A DNA stretch of 64,000 nt from the NCBI GenBank assembly GCA_017459565.1, contig JAFUCP010000029.1, forward strand, positions 1-64,000, read 5' to 3'. This document shows positions 35,487 through 45,561 of this stretch, in pieces. How positions within the stretch are numbered: position 1 is the stretch's first letter; each line of letters opens with the position of its first letter. The position numbers were made by a program, and so were the translations under genes. The notes under the pieces were generated by a model. That model had not been told where the DNA came from and made no database searches. It saw only the letters and a list, made by a program, of their open reading frames with translations. The DNA comes from Clostridia bacterium. Its GTDB lineage: Bacteria > Bacillota > Clostridia > Christensenellales > Aristaeellaceae.

Positions 35487-37073
35487 ATGAAGAAACTGTT
35501 CACCATGCTCCTCATTGCCGCCCTGGCGCTGTCCATCGTGGCGGTGCCCGCGCTGGCTGAGGGCAACATGGTCATCACCGCCATTGCCGATGATCCGCAG
35601 CAGATGGATCCGACCCTGAACTCCTATTCGCGCTCTTCCCAGGTGCTGCAGAACCTGTTCAAGGGACTGTACAAGCTGGACGCGGACGGCGCCACCTATG
35701 TGCCCGCCATGGCCGAGGGAGTTGAGATTTCCGACGATCAGCTGACCTATACCTTCACCCTGCGCGACGGCCTGAAGTGGTCTGACGGCTCTGACCTGAC
35801 GGCCTATGATTTTGAATATTCCTGGCTGCGTGTGCTGGACCCCGAGGTCCTGAGCAAGGCCACCAGCGATATGTGGATCGTGAAGAACGGCGAGGCCTAC
35901 TATCGCGGTGAGTGCGCCCGCGAGGATGTTGGTATCAAGGCCCTGGACGAAAAGACCTTCCAGGTTGAGCTGGCGAACATCACGCCCTGGTTTTTGATGC
36001 TCACCTCTACCACCACCTTCCTGCCCGTTTCCAAGGCCGCTGTGGAAGCCGATGAGAACTGGGCCTGGAGTCCTGAGACCTACGTGTGCAACGGGCCTTA
36101 CATGCTCAAGGAGTATGCTTCCCTGGACAAGATCGTCATGGTGAAGAACCCCAACTACTACAACGCTGACGAGGTCAAGCTGGACGGCGTGCAGTATTCC
36201 ATCATTCCGGAGTCCTCCACCGAGCTGCTGGCCTACAAGAATGGCGATATCAACGTGTCCATCAACCTGGACCAGCAGGGTATCACCGATTTCGCCGGCA
36301 CCGATGAGCTGTATCAGCTGCCCCGCATCGGCATCCAGTATTGCGACTTCAACACCCAGCTGCCCGAGTTCAGCGACAAGCGCGTCCGCCAGGCGTTCGC
36401 CATGTCCATCAACCGCGCGGTGCTGCTGCAGGCCATGGGCGTCGTCGAGAAGCCCGTTTACGGCTTCGTGCCCTATGCCCAGCCGTCCCTGACCGAGGAA
36501 GGCAAGTCCTACCGCGATATCGCCGGCGATATGTTCGCCGAGGATATCGAGGCCGCCAAGCAGCTGATGGCCGACGCCGGCTATCCCAATGGCGAAGGCT
36601 TCCCGACCATCACCATCAAAGTGCAGAACAGCAACCAGCAGAACACCCTGGCGCAGGTCCTGGGCGACATGTGGAAGACCAACCTGGGCGTGAACTACGA
36701 GATCGAAGCGCGTGAGTCCTCCGTCTATTGGGATGAGTTGGACGAGGGCCTGTTCTCCGTGGATCGCAACGGCTATACCTGCGACTACGCTGATCCCTCC
36801 GCGAACCTGAAGATTTGGATCACCGGCTCCAACGCCTATGAAAACGGCTGGGACGATCCTACCTATGACGAGATGTTCAACGCCACCCTGGCGATGACCG
36901 ATCCCGCCGAGCGCGAGGCTGCCCTGATCGAGGCTGAGAAGTACCTGGTGGACGAAATGCCCGCCATGCCCGTGTATTCCATGGAGACCCAGTTCCTGGT
37001 AAAGCCTGAGGTCAAGGGCGTTATCGCGAACCCCATCGGCCATGTGAATTACGAGTACGCTTCCATCGGTTGA
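35487..37073 (+). CDS. oppA: Peptide-binding protein of the Opp/Dpp importer, no lipobox
   Basis: This 528-residue family 5 binding protein begins with a Sec signal (MKKLFTMLLIAALALSIVAV then PALA-EG) with a signal peptidase I site and no lipobox cysteine. Family features include the YELLGSF-like fold region, FTLRDGLKWSDGSDLTAYDF and SINRAVLLQAMG. It is encoded divergently from oppBCDF and presumably feeds that importer. AAGGAGG precedes the start. Confidence 0.9.
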   Translation: MKKLFTMLLIAALALSIVAVPALAEGNMVITAIADDPQQMDPTLNSYSRSSQVLQNLFKGLYKLDADGATYVPAMAEGVEISDDQLTYTFTLRDGLKWSDGSDLTAYDFEYSWLRVLDPEVLSKATSDMWIVKNGEAYYRGECAREDVGIKALDEKTFQVELANITPWFLMLTSTTTFLPVSKAAVEADENWAWSPETYVCNGPYMLKEYASLDKIVMVKNPNYYNADEVKLDGVQYSIIPESSTELLAYKNGDINVSINLDQQGITDFAGTDELYQLPRIGIQYCDFNTQLPEFSDKRVRQAFAMSINRAVLLQAMGVVEKPVYGFVPYAQPSLTEEGKSYRDIAGDMFAEDIEAAKQLMADAGYPNGEGFPTITIKVQNSNQQNTLAQVLGDMWKTNLGVNYEIEARESSVYWDELDEGLFSVDRNGYTCDYADPSANLKIWITGSNAYENGWDDPTYDEMFNATLAMTDPAEREAALIEAEKYLVDEMPAMPVYSMETQFLVKPEVKGVIANPIGHVNYEYASIG

Positions 37074-37099
37074 TTACAGGACATCTGCTTTCACAATGA

Positions 37100-37151
37100 C
37101 ATTAACAGACCGAGGTCGGAACGAATCTGTTCCGACCTCGGTCTGTTAATG
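37100..37151. terminator. Perfect 23-bp stem, bidirectional terminator
   Basis: Positions 37100-37122 and 37129-37151 are perfectly complementary over 23 base pairs around GAATCT. The stem lies between the convergent oppA and YcaQ-like genes. The T-tract is modest on both sides (TTAATG). Confidence 0.8.
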
Positions 37152-37154
37152 ATA

Positions 37155-38345
37155 TTAATGTCTTTGTATCAAATCCATGTTTTCGGGCGCGCAGGGGAGT
37201 GATAGGTATTCGGCGAAGCGACTCATCTCCCGTTCAATGGCCTCCAGCATGGTCCGGCTCGGGCGCACGCCGTCCTCCCACCACCATTGCCTGATTTTGA
37301 ACAGCCCGGCCATGGAGGCGGGCTCAGGGTCAAAGCGGGCGACAAATCGGCTGCCATACATCACGGGCAGCACATAGTAGCCAAATTGGCGCTTGGCCAC
37401 GGGGGTATAGACCTCCCAGCGGTATTTGAAGCCGAACAGCGCCTGGGCCATATCCCGGTCCCAAAGCAGGTTGTCCAGCGGCGCGATGAAGCGCGCCTTG
37501 GGCGTGCGCGAATTGCGCTTCAGCAAATCAAGCGCCTCAGGCACGGCATAGAAGGTTTCTCGCTGTCCCTCCACGCGGCAGCTGATGAGTTGCCCTTGCG
37601 CCACAAGTCGGCCGAGGGCATCCCTGCGCGCCCTTTCGCCGGACAGCACATAGCCCTGCCACGCGCCGCCGCGCCTGGCCCACAGCAAGCCCACGCAGCC
37701 CACGCGACGCCGCACATACCAGTCCGTGAAAGCGTCATCATCCATGGCCGGGCCGTCGAGATACTCTGGCGGCAGTACGCGCCGGGCCAGGTCGAAGCGG
37801 CGTTGGGTGCCCTTTTTTTCGGCAATGCACAGGCTGCCTGAGCGAAACAGATATTCTATGGCCGCGCCGGAGGGCCTGCGCGGCCCCCAGCCGAAATCCC
37901 TGGATTCGCCGATGGCGATATCCGTCAGGGAACACGGCCCCTTTTCAGCGATGATCGCAAGCACCTCATCCAGCATTTCGAAGGCCTCACCCTGTCCTCG
38001 CCCTTCCAGCCATCGCCGCACGTCCCGGGACATCAGCTTGCGCTGCGGCGCGAAGGCGGCAAAATCCCGGGCGGTATAGATGCACATTTCCTTGTCGTAG
38101 CCATCCACGAGATGGTGCCTGTCGTACAACAGATCCTGCAAATGTTCGGGCCTGTAGCCGCGCACCCGGGCGCGCAGCACCAGATCCGCGTTCCTGCCCA
38201 CCACGTTCAAAGGGTCGAACTGTATCGTTCCGATGCGGTCCATCACGGCCCGCGCGCCGTCCAGTCCCTTGAACGTTTCGCCGCCATCCAGATTATGATA
38301 GCGGATCAGCAGCTCCCGGGCATCCCGGTTGGAAAGTGTCAGCAT
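37155..38345 (-). CDS. YcaQ-family winged-helix DNA glycosylase (HTH_42)
   Basis: The 396-residue protein has the three-winged-helix HTH_42 fold of YcaQ/AlkZ. The motif IQFDPLNVVGRNADLVLRARV contains Q-F-D, the Gln-hydrophobic-Asp form of the catalytic motif seen in E. coli YcaQ, rather than the Q-x-Q of AlkZ. YcaQ-type enzymes unhook DNA interstrand crosslinks and remove alkylated bases. The ATG at 38345 follows AAAGGAGG directly. Confidence 0.85.
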   Translation of the reverse strand: MLTLSNRDARELLIRYHNLDGGETFKGLDGARAVMDRIGTIQFDPLNVVGRNADLVLRARVRGYRPEHLQDLLYDRHHLVDGYDKEMCIYTARDFAAFAPQRKLMSRDVRRWLEGRGQGEAFEMLDEVLAIIAEKGPCSLTDIAIGESRDFGWGPRRPSGAAIEYLFRSGSLCIAEKKGTQRRFDLARRVLPPEYLDGPAMDDDAFTDWYVRRRVGCVGLLWARRGGAWQGYVLSGERARRDALGRLVAQGQLISCRVEGQRETFYAVPEALDLLKRNSRTPKARFIAPLDNLLWDRDMAQALFGFKYRWEVYTPVAKRQFGYYVLPVMYGSRFVARFDPEPASMAGLFKIRQWWWEDGVRPSRTMLEAIEREMSRFAEYLSLPCAPENMDLIQRH

Positions 38346-38369
38346 GGCCGCCTCCTTTTTCACGCGCCC

Positions 38370-39740
38370 TTATGCCATCTGCTCCGGGTGAAACACCTCG
38401 TCAAACCGCTCCAGCGTCAAAAAGCCCAGTCTTACGCAGGCTTCCTTGAGACTGATGTTCTCGCTGTAGGCCAGCTTGGCGGTTTTGGCGGCATTGTCAT
38501 AGCCGATGTAGGGGTTGAGGGCCGTGACCAGCATCAGACTGTTGTGCAGGTTGTGGTGCATCCTTTCCCGGTTGGCGGTGATGCCGCTGACACAGTTGTC
38601 GTTGAAGGAACGCACGCCGTCAGCCAGAAGCCGCACGGATTGCAGAAAATTGTAGATCAGCACCGGCATGAACACGTTCAATTCAAAGTTGCCCTGGCTG
38701 GCGGCGATGCCCACGGCGGCGTCATTGCCCATCACCTGTACGGCCACCATGGTCATGGCCTCGCACTGGGTGGGATTGACCTTGCCGGGCATGATGCTGC
38801 TGCCGGGCTCGTTTTCGGGTATGTGAATCTCGCCCAGGCCGCAGCGGGGCCCAGAGGCCAGCCAGCGCACATCGTTGGCAATCTTCATCAGATTGGCCGC
38901 CAGCGCCTTGAGCGCGCCGTGGGCGAATACCAGCGCGTCCTTGCTGGTGAGCGCGTGGAACTTGTTTTCGGCGGTAACAAATGCCTTGCCCGTGAGTTGG
39001 GATACGGCCCTGGCGACCTGCTCGTCAAAGCCCGCGGGGGCGTTCAGCCCCGTGCCCACGGCGGTGCCGCCCAGCGCGAGACGGCGGAGCCGGGGGAGCG
39101 CGACGCACAGCATTTCCCGGGGCTGTTCGATCATTTCCCGCCAGCCGCTGATCTCCTGGGAGAAGCGGATGGGCGTGGCGTCCTGAAGGTGGGTGCGCCC
39201 GGACTTGACCACGTCCGCGTTTTCCGACTCCAGTCGATTAAAGGTTTCGATCAGCCGGTCCATCGCGGGCAGCAGAGCGTCCTCAATGCCCAGCACCGCG
39301 GCGATATGCATGGCGGTGGGGAAGGTGTCGTTGCTGCTCTGGGACATGTTCACATGGTCGTTGGGGTGCAACAGCCTTTCGCCGGCGATTTCGTTGCCGC
39401 GGTTGGCGATGACCTCGTTGGCATTCATGTTGGACTGGGTGCCACTGCCGGTCTGCCACACCACCAGGGGAAAGTGATCGTTCAGCGCGCCGGAGATCAC
39501 CTCGTCGCAGGCGGCGCAAATGGCGTTTAGCCGCCGTGTGTCCATGCGCTCGGGCAGTATGGCGTGGTTGGCGATGGCCGCAGCTTTCTTGAGAATACCG
39601 AAGGCCCGGGTGATCTCCCGGGGCATAAGCTCCCCGCCGATTTTGAAGTTTTGGTAGCTGCGCTGGGTTTGCGCGCCCCAGTAGCGGTTCACGGGCACCT
39701 GCATTTCGCCCATGGAATCCCTTTCAATGCGATATTCCAT
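38370..39740 (-). CDS. fumC: Class II fumarate hydratase
   Basis: This 456-residue enzyme converts fumarate and malate without an iron-sulfur cluster. The superfamily signature [23 protein letters not shown] and [14 protein letters not shown] are all present. Aspartase is a close relative, but the FumC-type motifs and length fit fumarase better. GGGGAGG precedes the ATG. It lies downstream of a hairpin with a T-tract, so it may be expressed partly from readthrough. Confidence 0.9.
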   Translation of the reverse strand: MEYRIERDSMGEMQVPVNRYWGAQTQRSYQNFKIGGELMPREITRAFGILKKAAAIANHAILPERMDTRRLNAICAACDEVISGALNDHFPLVVWQTGSGTQSNMNANEVIANRGNEIAGERLLHPNDHVNMSQSSNDTFPTAMHIAAVLGIEDALLPAMDRLIETFNRLESENADVVKSGRTHLQDATPIRFSQEISGWREMIEQPREMLCVALPRLRRLALGGTAVGTGLNAPAGFDEQVARAVSQLTGKAFVTAENKFHALTSKDALVFAHGALKALAANLMKIANDVRWLASGPRCGLGEIHIPENEPGSSIMPGKVNPTQCEAMTMVAVQVMGNDAAVGIAASQGNFELNVFMPVLIYNFLQSVRLLADGVRSFNDNCVSGITANRERMHHNLHNSLMLVTALNPYIGYDNAAKTAKLAYSENISLKEACVRLGFLTLERFDEVFHPEQMA

Positions 39741-39759
39741 TGTAAAGCCTCCCCAAAAA

Positions 39760-39793
39760 GAATGATATTGACGGGCGTATGCCCGACAATATC
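39760..39793 (-). terminator. Terminator after the hexosamine-kinase-like gene
   Basis: On the minus strand, GATATTG and CGGGC pair with GCCCG and CAATATC around a 4-base loop, with one mismatch, starting at the stop codon of the upstream gene. ATTCTTTTT follows. Confidence 0.8.
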
Positions 39794-40910
39794 AGACTCT
39801 GTATTTTTTGATCATTTCGCCGACAATGCATTTCATGTCCTCTTCGTGCGCCTCCATGTCCGTCAGCAGCTTGAACTGGCAGCGCGCCCGGACGAGATTG
39901 TGATCCGGATATTCAATGCGGAAATACCGGTCGCCATCCAGATAGTCGGTCAAAAAGCGCAGACCCACCTCGAAGGTCATGACCAGCGCTCCCAGCGGCA
40001 GACTTTCAAGCTCCAGGGGCGTGAGGTCCCTGGCGGTCTGGCCGATGAAGCCGTCGGAAAAGCCACGGAACAGACCGATGTCTAATTGCACCTTGTCCAG
40101 ATCGCGCTCGTCCTCCTGGGCGGTGGACGCGCCGAAGCGGATGGCGTCGCCATAATCGTACAGCGATGAGCCGGCCATCACCGTGTCCAGATCGACGACG
40201 CACAGCGCCTCGCCGGTGTTGATATCCAGCATGACGTTGTTGATCTTGGTATCGTTGTGGGTGACCCTCAGGGGCAGAGAGCCGTCCGCGATCATTTCGA
40301 CAATGCGGCCCATACGACCCTTTCTGGCGCGAACGAACGCGATTTCATCCGCCACCGAGTCCGCACGCCGCATCACATCCGCCGAAACGGAGCGCTCGAA
40401 GGCCTCCAGGCGCTTGACGGTATCGTGAAAATCGGGAATCGTGTCATAGAGCCTTTCGATCGGGAAATCGGACAGCATGTTCTGGAACTCCCCAAAGGCC
40501 CTGCCGATCTCATAAAACTGTCCGGGGGTATCCACGCGGTTGACGGTCTTGGCGTGGGACACATAATCATAAGCGCGCCAGCACTCCGTGCCATCGAGGA
40601 TCATGGCCCGGCCATCCCTGGTGGGCACCAGGTGCAGCACATGGTTTTCGGGGTCTCGCCCCCGAGCGAGCATGGCCCGGGAAAGATGCTCGGTGATCAG
40701 GCGCACGTTTTCCATGACCTGCTCCGGCTTTTTGAAAGCAAAGGTGTTGATGCGCTGCAGGACATAGCTGCGGCTTGACTTATCCTCAAGAACAAACCGT
40801 AGTCGGTATGTTCTGTTGACATGACCAACCTTGATCTCCTCGCAGGCGGAAAAGCTGCCTTCAAATTCAAAGCGGTCTATGATGGCCTTCAGGTCACCCT
40901 CAAAATTCAT
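39792..40910 (-). CDS. Aminoglycoside-phosphotransferase-fold sugar kinase (NahK-like)
   Basis: The 372-residue kinase of the APH fold resembles N-acetylhexosamine 1-kinases. The catalytic loop reads LRVTHNDTKINNVMLD and the metal loop VVDLDTVMAGSSLYDYGDAIRFG; YVLQRINTFAFKKPEQVMENV is the N-lobe seen in NahK. NahK phosphorylates GlcNAc/GalNAc at C1 in the lacto-N-biose pathway. No phosphorylase gene is near, so the substrate is a guess. GCGAGG precedes the ATG. Confidence 0.78.
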   Translation of the reverse strand: MNFEGDLKAIIDRFEFEGSFSACEEIKVGHVNRTYRLRFVLEDKSSRSYVLQRINTFAFKKPEQVMENVRLITEHLSRAMLARGRDPENHVLHLVPTRDGRAMILDGTECWRAYDYVSHAKTVNRVDTPGQFYEIGRAFGEFQNMLSDFPIERLYDTIPDFHDTVKRLEAFERSVSADVMRRADSVADEIAFVRARKGRMGRIVEMIADGSLPLRVTHNDTKINNVMLDINTGEALCVVDLDTVMAGSSLYDYGDAIRFGASTAQEDERDLDKVQLDIGLFRGFSDGFIGQTARDLTPLELESLPLGALVMTFEVGLRFLTDYLDGDRYFRIEYPDHNLVRARCQFKLLTDMEAHEEDMKCIVGEMIKKYRV

Positions 40911-40959
40911 GGCGTTTTACCTCGCATGGGCTGAATCCGTGGGAAGCGGCAGAGGGCGC

Positions 40960-41862
40960 TCATTCGCCGAAGATTGCGGAAACGAACGCGCCAGCGTCGA
41001 AGGGCTGCATATCGTCCAACTGCTCGCCCAGGCCGATGTAGCGCACGGGCAGGCCAAGCTCATTTCGGATGGCGATGGCGATGCCGCCCTTGGCGGTGCC
41101 GTCCAGCTTTGTGAGGATGATGCCGTCGAGATTTGCCACCTCGCTGAATACCTTGGCTTGGGCCAGGCCGTTTTGGCCGGTGGTGGCGTCGATCACCAGC
41201 AGGGCGCTCAAGCGGGCTTCGGGGTACTCCCGCTCCGCTACGCGGCTTATCTTCTTGAGCTCCTCCATCAAATGGGCCTTGTTGTGCAGGCGGCCCGCGG
41301 TGTCCACCAGAAGGATATCTGCGTGGCGTCCCTTCGCGGCCTGTATGCCGTCAAAAACCACGGCGGCGGGGTCCGCACCCTCCTGGTGCTTGATGATGGG
41401 AACGCCCGCGCGCTCTGACCAAACCGTCAGCTGGTCGGCGGCCGCGGCGCGGAAGGTGTCGCCGGCGCAGATGATCACACGGCGCCCCATGACCTTTAAA
41501 CGGGAAGCAAGCTTGCCGATGGAGGTGGTCTTGCCCACGCCGTTGACGCCGATAATCAGAATCACCATGGGGCTTGTCAGCTGCATGGGTTCGGCCCAAA
41601 GGATCTCTTCCAGGATCTTCTTGAGCGCCTCCCGCGCCTTGGCGGGATTGCCGATCTTTTCAGCCTTGCACTTTTCCCGCAGACGGCTGACCGCCAGCTC
41701 CGATGTGGGAACACCCACGTCGGCCATGATGAGTATGTCGGTCAAATCCTCATAAAAATCGTCGTCCAGCTCCTTGTAGCTTTCCACAAGCTCGTCCATG
41801 CGCCCGGAGAAGACGTTGCGCGTCTTTTGCAGGCCGGATTTGATTTTATCGAATAATCCCAT
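40960..41862 (-). CDS. ftsY: Signal recognition particle receptor FtsY
   Basis: This 300-residue SRP GTPase has a short N domain and a G domain with GVNGVGKTTSIGKLA, DTFRAAAADQL, DTAGRLHNKAHLM and TKLDGTAKGG. It lacks the long acidic A domain of E. coli FtsY, as usual in Bacillota. It targets ribosomes making membrane proteins to the translocon. It is encoded after smc, the conserved order. GGAGG lies nine bases upstream. Confidence 0.97.
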   Translation of the reverse strand: MGLFDKIKSGLQKTRNVFSGRMDELVESYKELDDDFYEDLTDILIMADVGVPTSELAVSRLREKCKAEKIGNPAKAREALKKILEEILWAEPMQLTSPMVILIIGVNGVGKTTSIGKLASRLKVMGRRVIICAGDTFRAAAADQLTVWSERAGVPIIKHQEGADPAAVVFDGIQAAKGRHADILLVDTAGRLHNKAHLMEELKKISRVAEREYPEARLSALLVIDATTGQNGLAQAKVFSEVANLDGIILTKLDGTAKGGIAIAIRNELGLPVRYIGLGEQLDDMQPFDAGAFVSAIFGE

Positions 41863-41912
41863 GTTGCGAAACCTCCATATCCTTTCGGCAGTGCGCGGTC
41901 AATGCCCGCATC

Positions 41913-44900
41913 TCAGCCTGCCGCTTCATTCAGCTTGACGGATACCGTCTTTGAAACGCCCTTTTCCTCCATGACCACGCCGTACAGCGCGTCGCAGCGC
42001 TCCATCGTGCCCTTGCGGTGGGTGATGACGATGAACTGCGTGTTTTCGGAATAGGCCTTCAGATAGTCGGCATAGGTATCGATATTGGCATCGTCCAGGG
42101 CCGCCTCGATCTCATCCAGGATGCAGAAGGGGGTGGGCTTGAGATCGAGTATTGCGAACAGTATGGCGATGGCGGTCAGTGCGCGCTCTCCGCCGGAGAG
42201 CAGGGACAGCATTTGCAGCTTCTTACCCGGGGGCTGTGCCACAATATCGATGCCGCAATTCAGCGCGTCCTTCGGGTCGGCGAGGCGCAGCTCCGCCTTG
42301 CCACCTCCAAACAGCTTTACGAATGTGCGCTGGAAGTTGTCGTTCATCAGGGCAAACTGCTCCTTGAACTGCTTTTCCATCTGATCCTCAAGGTCCGCCA
42401 CGATGCCCTCCAGATCGGCCTGCGCCTTGAGCAGGTCGTCGCGCTGCGTGGAAAGCTCCTCCACGCGCTCGACGGTGCGCCGGTACTCATCCAGCGCTGC
42501 CACGTTCACCGTGCCCATGGCGCGGATGCGCTGGCGGATGGCGGCCACACGCTTTTCAGACTCGGTCAGCTTGAAATCCGGCTGCCGGAAGGCCTCTGCG
42601 CCGGCATAGGTCAACTCATAGTCTTCCCAAATACGGTCCTGGATCTGCTTGAATTCGCCCTCCACGCGTGCCAGCTGCAATTCCGAACGGTGGTGCTTGT
42701 CGCTGAATTCGTCCAGATTTGCGCGCAGCGCGTCGATCTGCTCGGCCAGCGCCTGCAGCTGCTTCTGAACGCCGGTGCGCCGCGCGTCCGCTGCGTCGAA
42801 GTCCACACGGGCTGCGTCCAGCGCGCCCTTGTTGGCCGCGAGGCTTTCAAGGTCGCGTTCCAGCAGCGATGCGTTCTCCTCAAGCTCCTTCAGGCAGCTC
42901 TTGAGCAGCTCCTCCGATTCGGCCATCAGCTTTTCAGTATCCTCGGCCTGGACAGAAAGGCGCTCCCTGTCGCTGACGGCGGCTTCCAGGCCGCGCCGGC
43001 GGGATGCCAGGGCAATGCGATCGTTGCCGACCTCATCCCGCAGGGCCTCTGTCGCGCCGCGCAGGCTGAAGATTTCAGCGGACAGCTGCTTCACCTGGGC
43101 CTGACGGTCGTCGGTGGAGCTTTCCGCACTCTGCTGCTGCTCGTCCAGGGCGGAGAGGGACTGGGTTACATCCTTCAGCTGTTCGCGCAGGCGCTCCCGC
43201 TCGGCGGCCATGCGCTCTACGCGCTGATTGTTGCCGGCCTGTTCGTCCAGCGCGGCCTTCAACTGGGCCTCGGCCCGGGCGCAGACGACCTCCTGCTTGT
43301 GTAACTCGTCGTAAAGCTCGCCGCGCTCCTTTTTCAAATTGGTGCGCTCGTCCTCAATGGCGGCGTATTTTTCCCGCGCCTCGGCAAACTGGGCCTCCAG
43401 CTTCTTCAGCGCAAGCTCGCTTTCCTCGATTTCGCGGCTGCGGGAGAGCAGGCTGGTGACGCGGCTTTGCACGCTGCCGCCGGTCATGGAGCCGCCGGAG
43501 TGCATGACGTCGCCCTCCAGCGTGACCAGCCGGAACTGATATCTTCCGGCCCGCTGTATGGCGATGCCCGCCGTCAGGTCCTCGGCCACCACGGTGCGGC
43601 CCAGCAGGTTGTCGATGACCCCCTGGTACCTGGGATCGAATTCCACAAGCTCCGAAGCCAGGCCCACGCACCCCGGCATGGCCAGCACGCCGCGCTCCTG
43701 CTGGGACAGTGTGCGCCCTCTTACGGAGGAAATGGGGAGAAACGTGGCGCGGCCGAAGCGGTTTGCGCGCAGGTATTCGATCATGCGCTTCGCGTCCTCG
43801 TCCCGGTTGACCACGATATTTTGCAGCGCGCCGCCCAGCACCATGTCCATGGCGCGCTCCAGGCGCGCAGGGACGTGGATGAGGTCTGCCACGACGCCGT
43901 GGACGCCGGCGCTGTCTCCCTGCCTGCGCGCCTGGAGCAGCACCTGTTTGACGGAATTGTTGTAACCCTCGTAATCCCGCTGCATTTCTCTGAGCAGCTT
44001 CAGCCGTGAATCCCGCTGCTGACGCTCGTTCTGCATCCGCGTGACCCGGTCTGAAAGCGCGGCGGATTCATCGCCCAGCGCCTGCACACGTTTTTGCATA
44101 TCGGAAACCTGGCCGTCCAGCTCCGCCTTGCGGGCGTTTTCGGCGTCCATGATTTCCCGCGCGGAATCAACGTGCGCGTTCAGCGCCTCCGAACCGGCCT
44201 GTTCGCGCTTGCGATCGTCCTCCATGGAGGCCAGCTGGTTCTCCAGCGCCGTCTGCATGGCGCTCAGCCGCGCCCGCTGGGATTTCACGTCGCCCAGACG
44301 GTTCATGGCCTGAATGATCTGCTGCTTGGCGCTTTCGGAGGTTTCCTCCAGTTCGGAGAGTTTTTTTTCGGAGGTGTCCAGGGCCGTTTCGCGCTCAGCC
44401 AGCTCCGCGGCGGCCTTTTCAAGCGCCTGAGTCTCTTCTTCGATCCGCGCGCCCATCTCCTCGATCTGGCGGCGTATGCCTTCTCCGCCCTCGGCGGCGG
44501 AAGCATGCTGGCTCTGGATGCGGTCCCGCTCCTTTTCGCCCGCGGCAATGCGCTCGCGCATGACCTGCACGGCGCCCTCGCAGGCCTCCACCTCGCGGAT
44601 CAGACGCTGCACAATCTCGCGCTTTTCGCTGCTCTCCATCTCAAACCTGTCCAGCTCCAGCTGGGACTGGTCACGCTGCGCGCTCTTTTGCTCCAGAGTC
44701 TGGTTGGCTTCCAGTATGGCTTCACCCAGTGTCTGCACGGATTCCTTGAGTTCCTTGATACGCGCCTCATAGCGCTCGGTTCGCAAAAGGAAGATATTCA
44801 AATCAAGACCCTTCAGCTCATCCCGCAGGGAAAGATATTCCCGGGCCTGCTCGCTTTGCTCCTTCAGCGGCGCGACGCGGTCCTCCAATTCGGACAGGAT

Positions 44901-45479
44901 ATCCTCCACGCGGTTCAGGTTTTCCTGGGTGTGCAGAATACGCCGCTGCGCATCCAGCTTGCGGGCCTTGTACTTGACGATGCCCGCGGCCTCCTCGAAT
45001 ACTTGGCGGCGGTCCTCCGACTTGGCTGAGAGAATCTCGTCTATGCGACCCTGCCCGATCAGGGAATAGCCGTCCTTGCCGATGCCGGTATCGCGAAACA
45101 GATCCACGATATCGCGCAGGCGGCAGGACGTGCCGTTGATCTTGTATTCGCCCTCGCCGCTGCGGTATACCCGGCGGGTGACGGAAACCTCGGCAAAGTC
45201 GATGGGCAGGGCGTGGTCCTCGTTGTCGAAGATCAGCGTGACTTCGCAATAGGAAAGACGACGGCGCGTTTCCGTGCCGTTAAAAATAACGTCCTCCATC
45301 TTCGCGCCGCGCAGGGATTTGGCGCTCTGTTCGCCCAGCACCCAGCGCACGGCGTCTGATATGTTGCTCTTGCCGCAGCCGTTGGGCCCGACGACGCCGG
45401 TGATGCCGTCCTCAAAGGAAATCTCCACGTGGTCCGCAAAGGATTTGAAGCCGTGGATGATGAGTTTTTTCAGTCGCAA
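41913..45479 (-). CDS. smc: Chromosome segregation ATPase SMC
   Basis: The 1188-residue condensin subunit has Walker A GPNGCGKSN near the N-terminus, a long coiled coil, a hinge at about 510-670 (GVHGVVADLIHVPARLERAM onward), a second coiled coil, and C-terminal LSGGERALTAIAILFA with Walker B FCILDEIEAALDDANI. The start codon is TTG (MRLKKLIIHGFKSF fits the family N-terminus), with GGAG about 12 bases upstream, a weak site. Confidence 0.97.
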   Translation of the reverse strand: MRLKKLIIHGFKSFADHVEISFEDGITGVVGPNGCGKSNISDAVRWVLGEQSAKSLRGAKMEDVIFNGTETRRRLSYCEVTLIFDNEDHALPIDFAEVSVTRRVYRSGEGEYKINGTSCRLRDIVDLFRDTGIGKDGYSLIGQGRIDEILSAKSEDRRQVFEEAAGIVKYKARKLDAQRRILHTQENLNRVEDILSELEDRVAPLKEQSEQAREYLSLRDELKGLDLNIFLLRTERYEARIKELKESVQTLGEAILEANQTLEQKSAQRDQSQLELDRFEMESSEKREIVQRLIREVEACEGAVQVMRERIAAGEKERDRIQSQHASAAEGGEGIRRQIEEMGARIEEETQALEKAAAELAERETALDTSEKKLSELEETSESAKQQIIQAMNRLGDVKSQRARLSAMQTALENQLASMEDDRKREQAGSEALNAHVDSAREIMDAENARKAELDGQVSDMQKRVQALGDESAALSDRVTRMQNERQQRDSRLKLLREMQRDYEGYNNSVKQVLLQARRQGDSAGVHGVVADLIHVPARLERAMDMVLGGALQNIVVNRDEDAKRMIEYLRANRFGRATFLPISSVRGRTLSQQERGVLAMPGCVGLASELVEFDPRYQGVIDNLLGRTVVAEDLTAGIAIQRAGRYQFRLVTLEGDVMHSGGSMTGGSVQSRVTSLLSRSREIEESELALKKLEAQFAEAREKYAAIEDERTNLKKERGELYDELHKQEVVCARAEAQLKAALDEQAGNNQRVERMAAERERLREQLKDVTQSLSALDEQQQSAESSTDDRQAQVKQLSAEIFSLRGATEALRDEVGNDRIALASRRRGLEAAVSDRERLSVQAEDTEKLMAESEELLKSCLKELEENASLLERDLESLAANKGALDAARVDFDAADARRTGVQKQLQALAEQIDALRANLDEFSDKHHRSELQLARVEGEFKQIQDRIWEDYELTYAGAEAFRQPDFKLTESEKRVAAIRQRIRAMGTVNVAALDEYRRTVERVEELSTQRDDLLKAQADLEGIVADLEDQMEKQFKEQFALMNDNFQRTFVKLFGGGKAELRLADPKDALNCGIDIVAQPPGKKLQMLSLLSGGERALTAIAILFAILDLKPTPFCILDEIEAALDDANIDTYADYLKAYSENTQFIVITHRKGTMERCDALYGVVMEEKGVSKTVSVKLNEAAG

Positions 45480-45561
45480 TTTACTGCTACGCTCCGTTCA
45501 TGACGCCTCGCCCGCTCCGCTCGCACAGGCAGGGCAGGGGATTACGGCGTCCAATGCCTGA

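Noticed and set aside
35385-37043. 552-codon antisense frame opposite the peptide-binding protein
   Set aside because: The same reason; it would also cover the promoter of the real gene.
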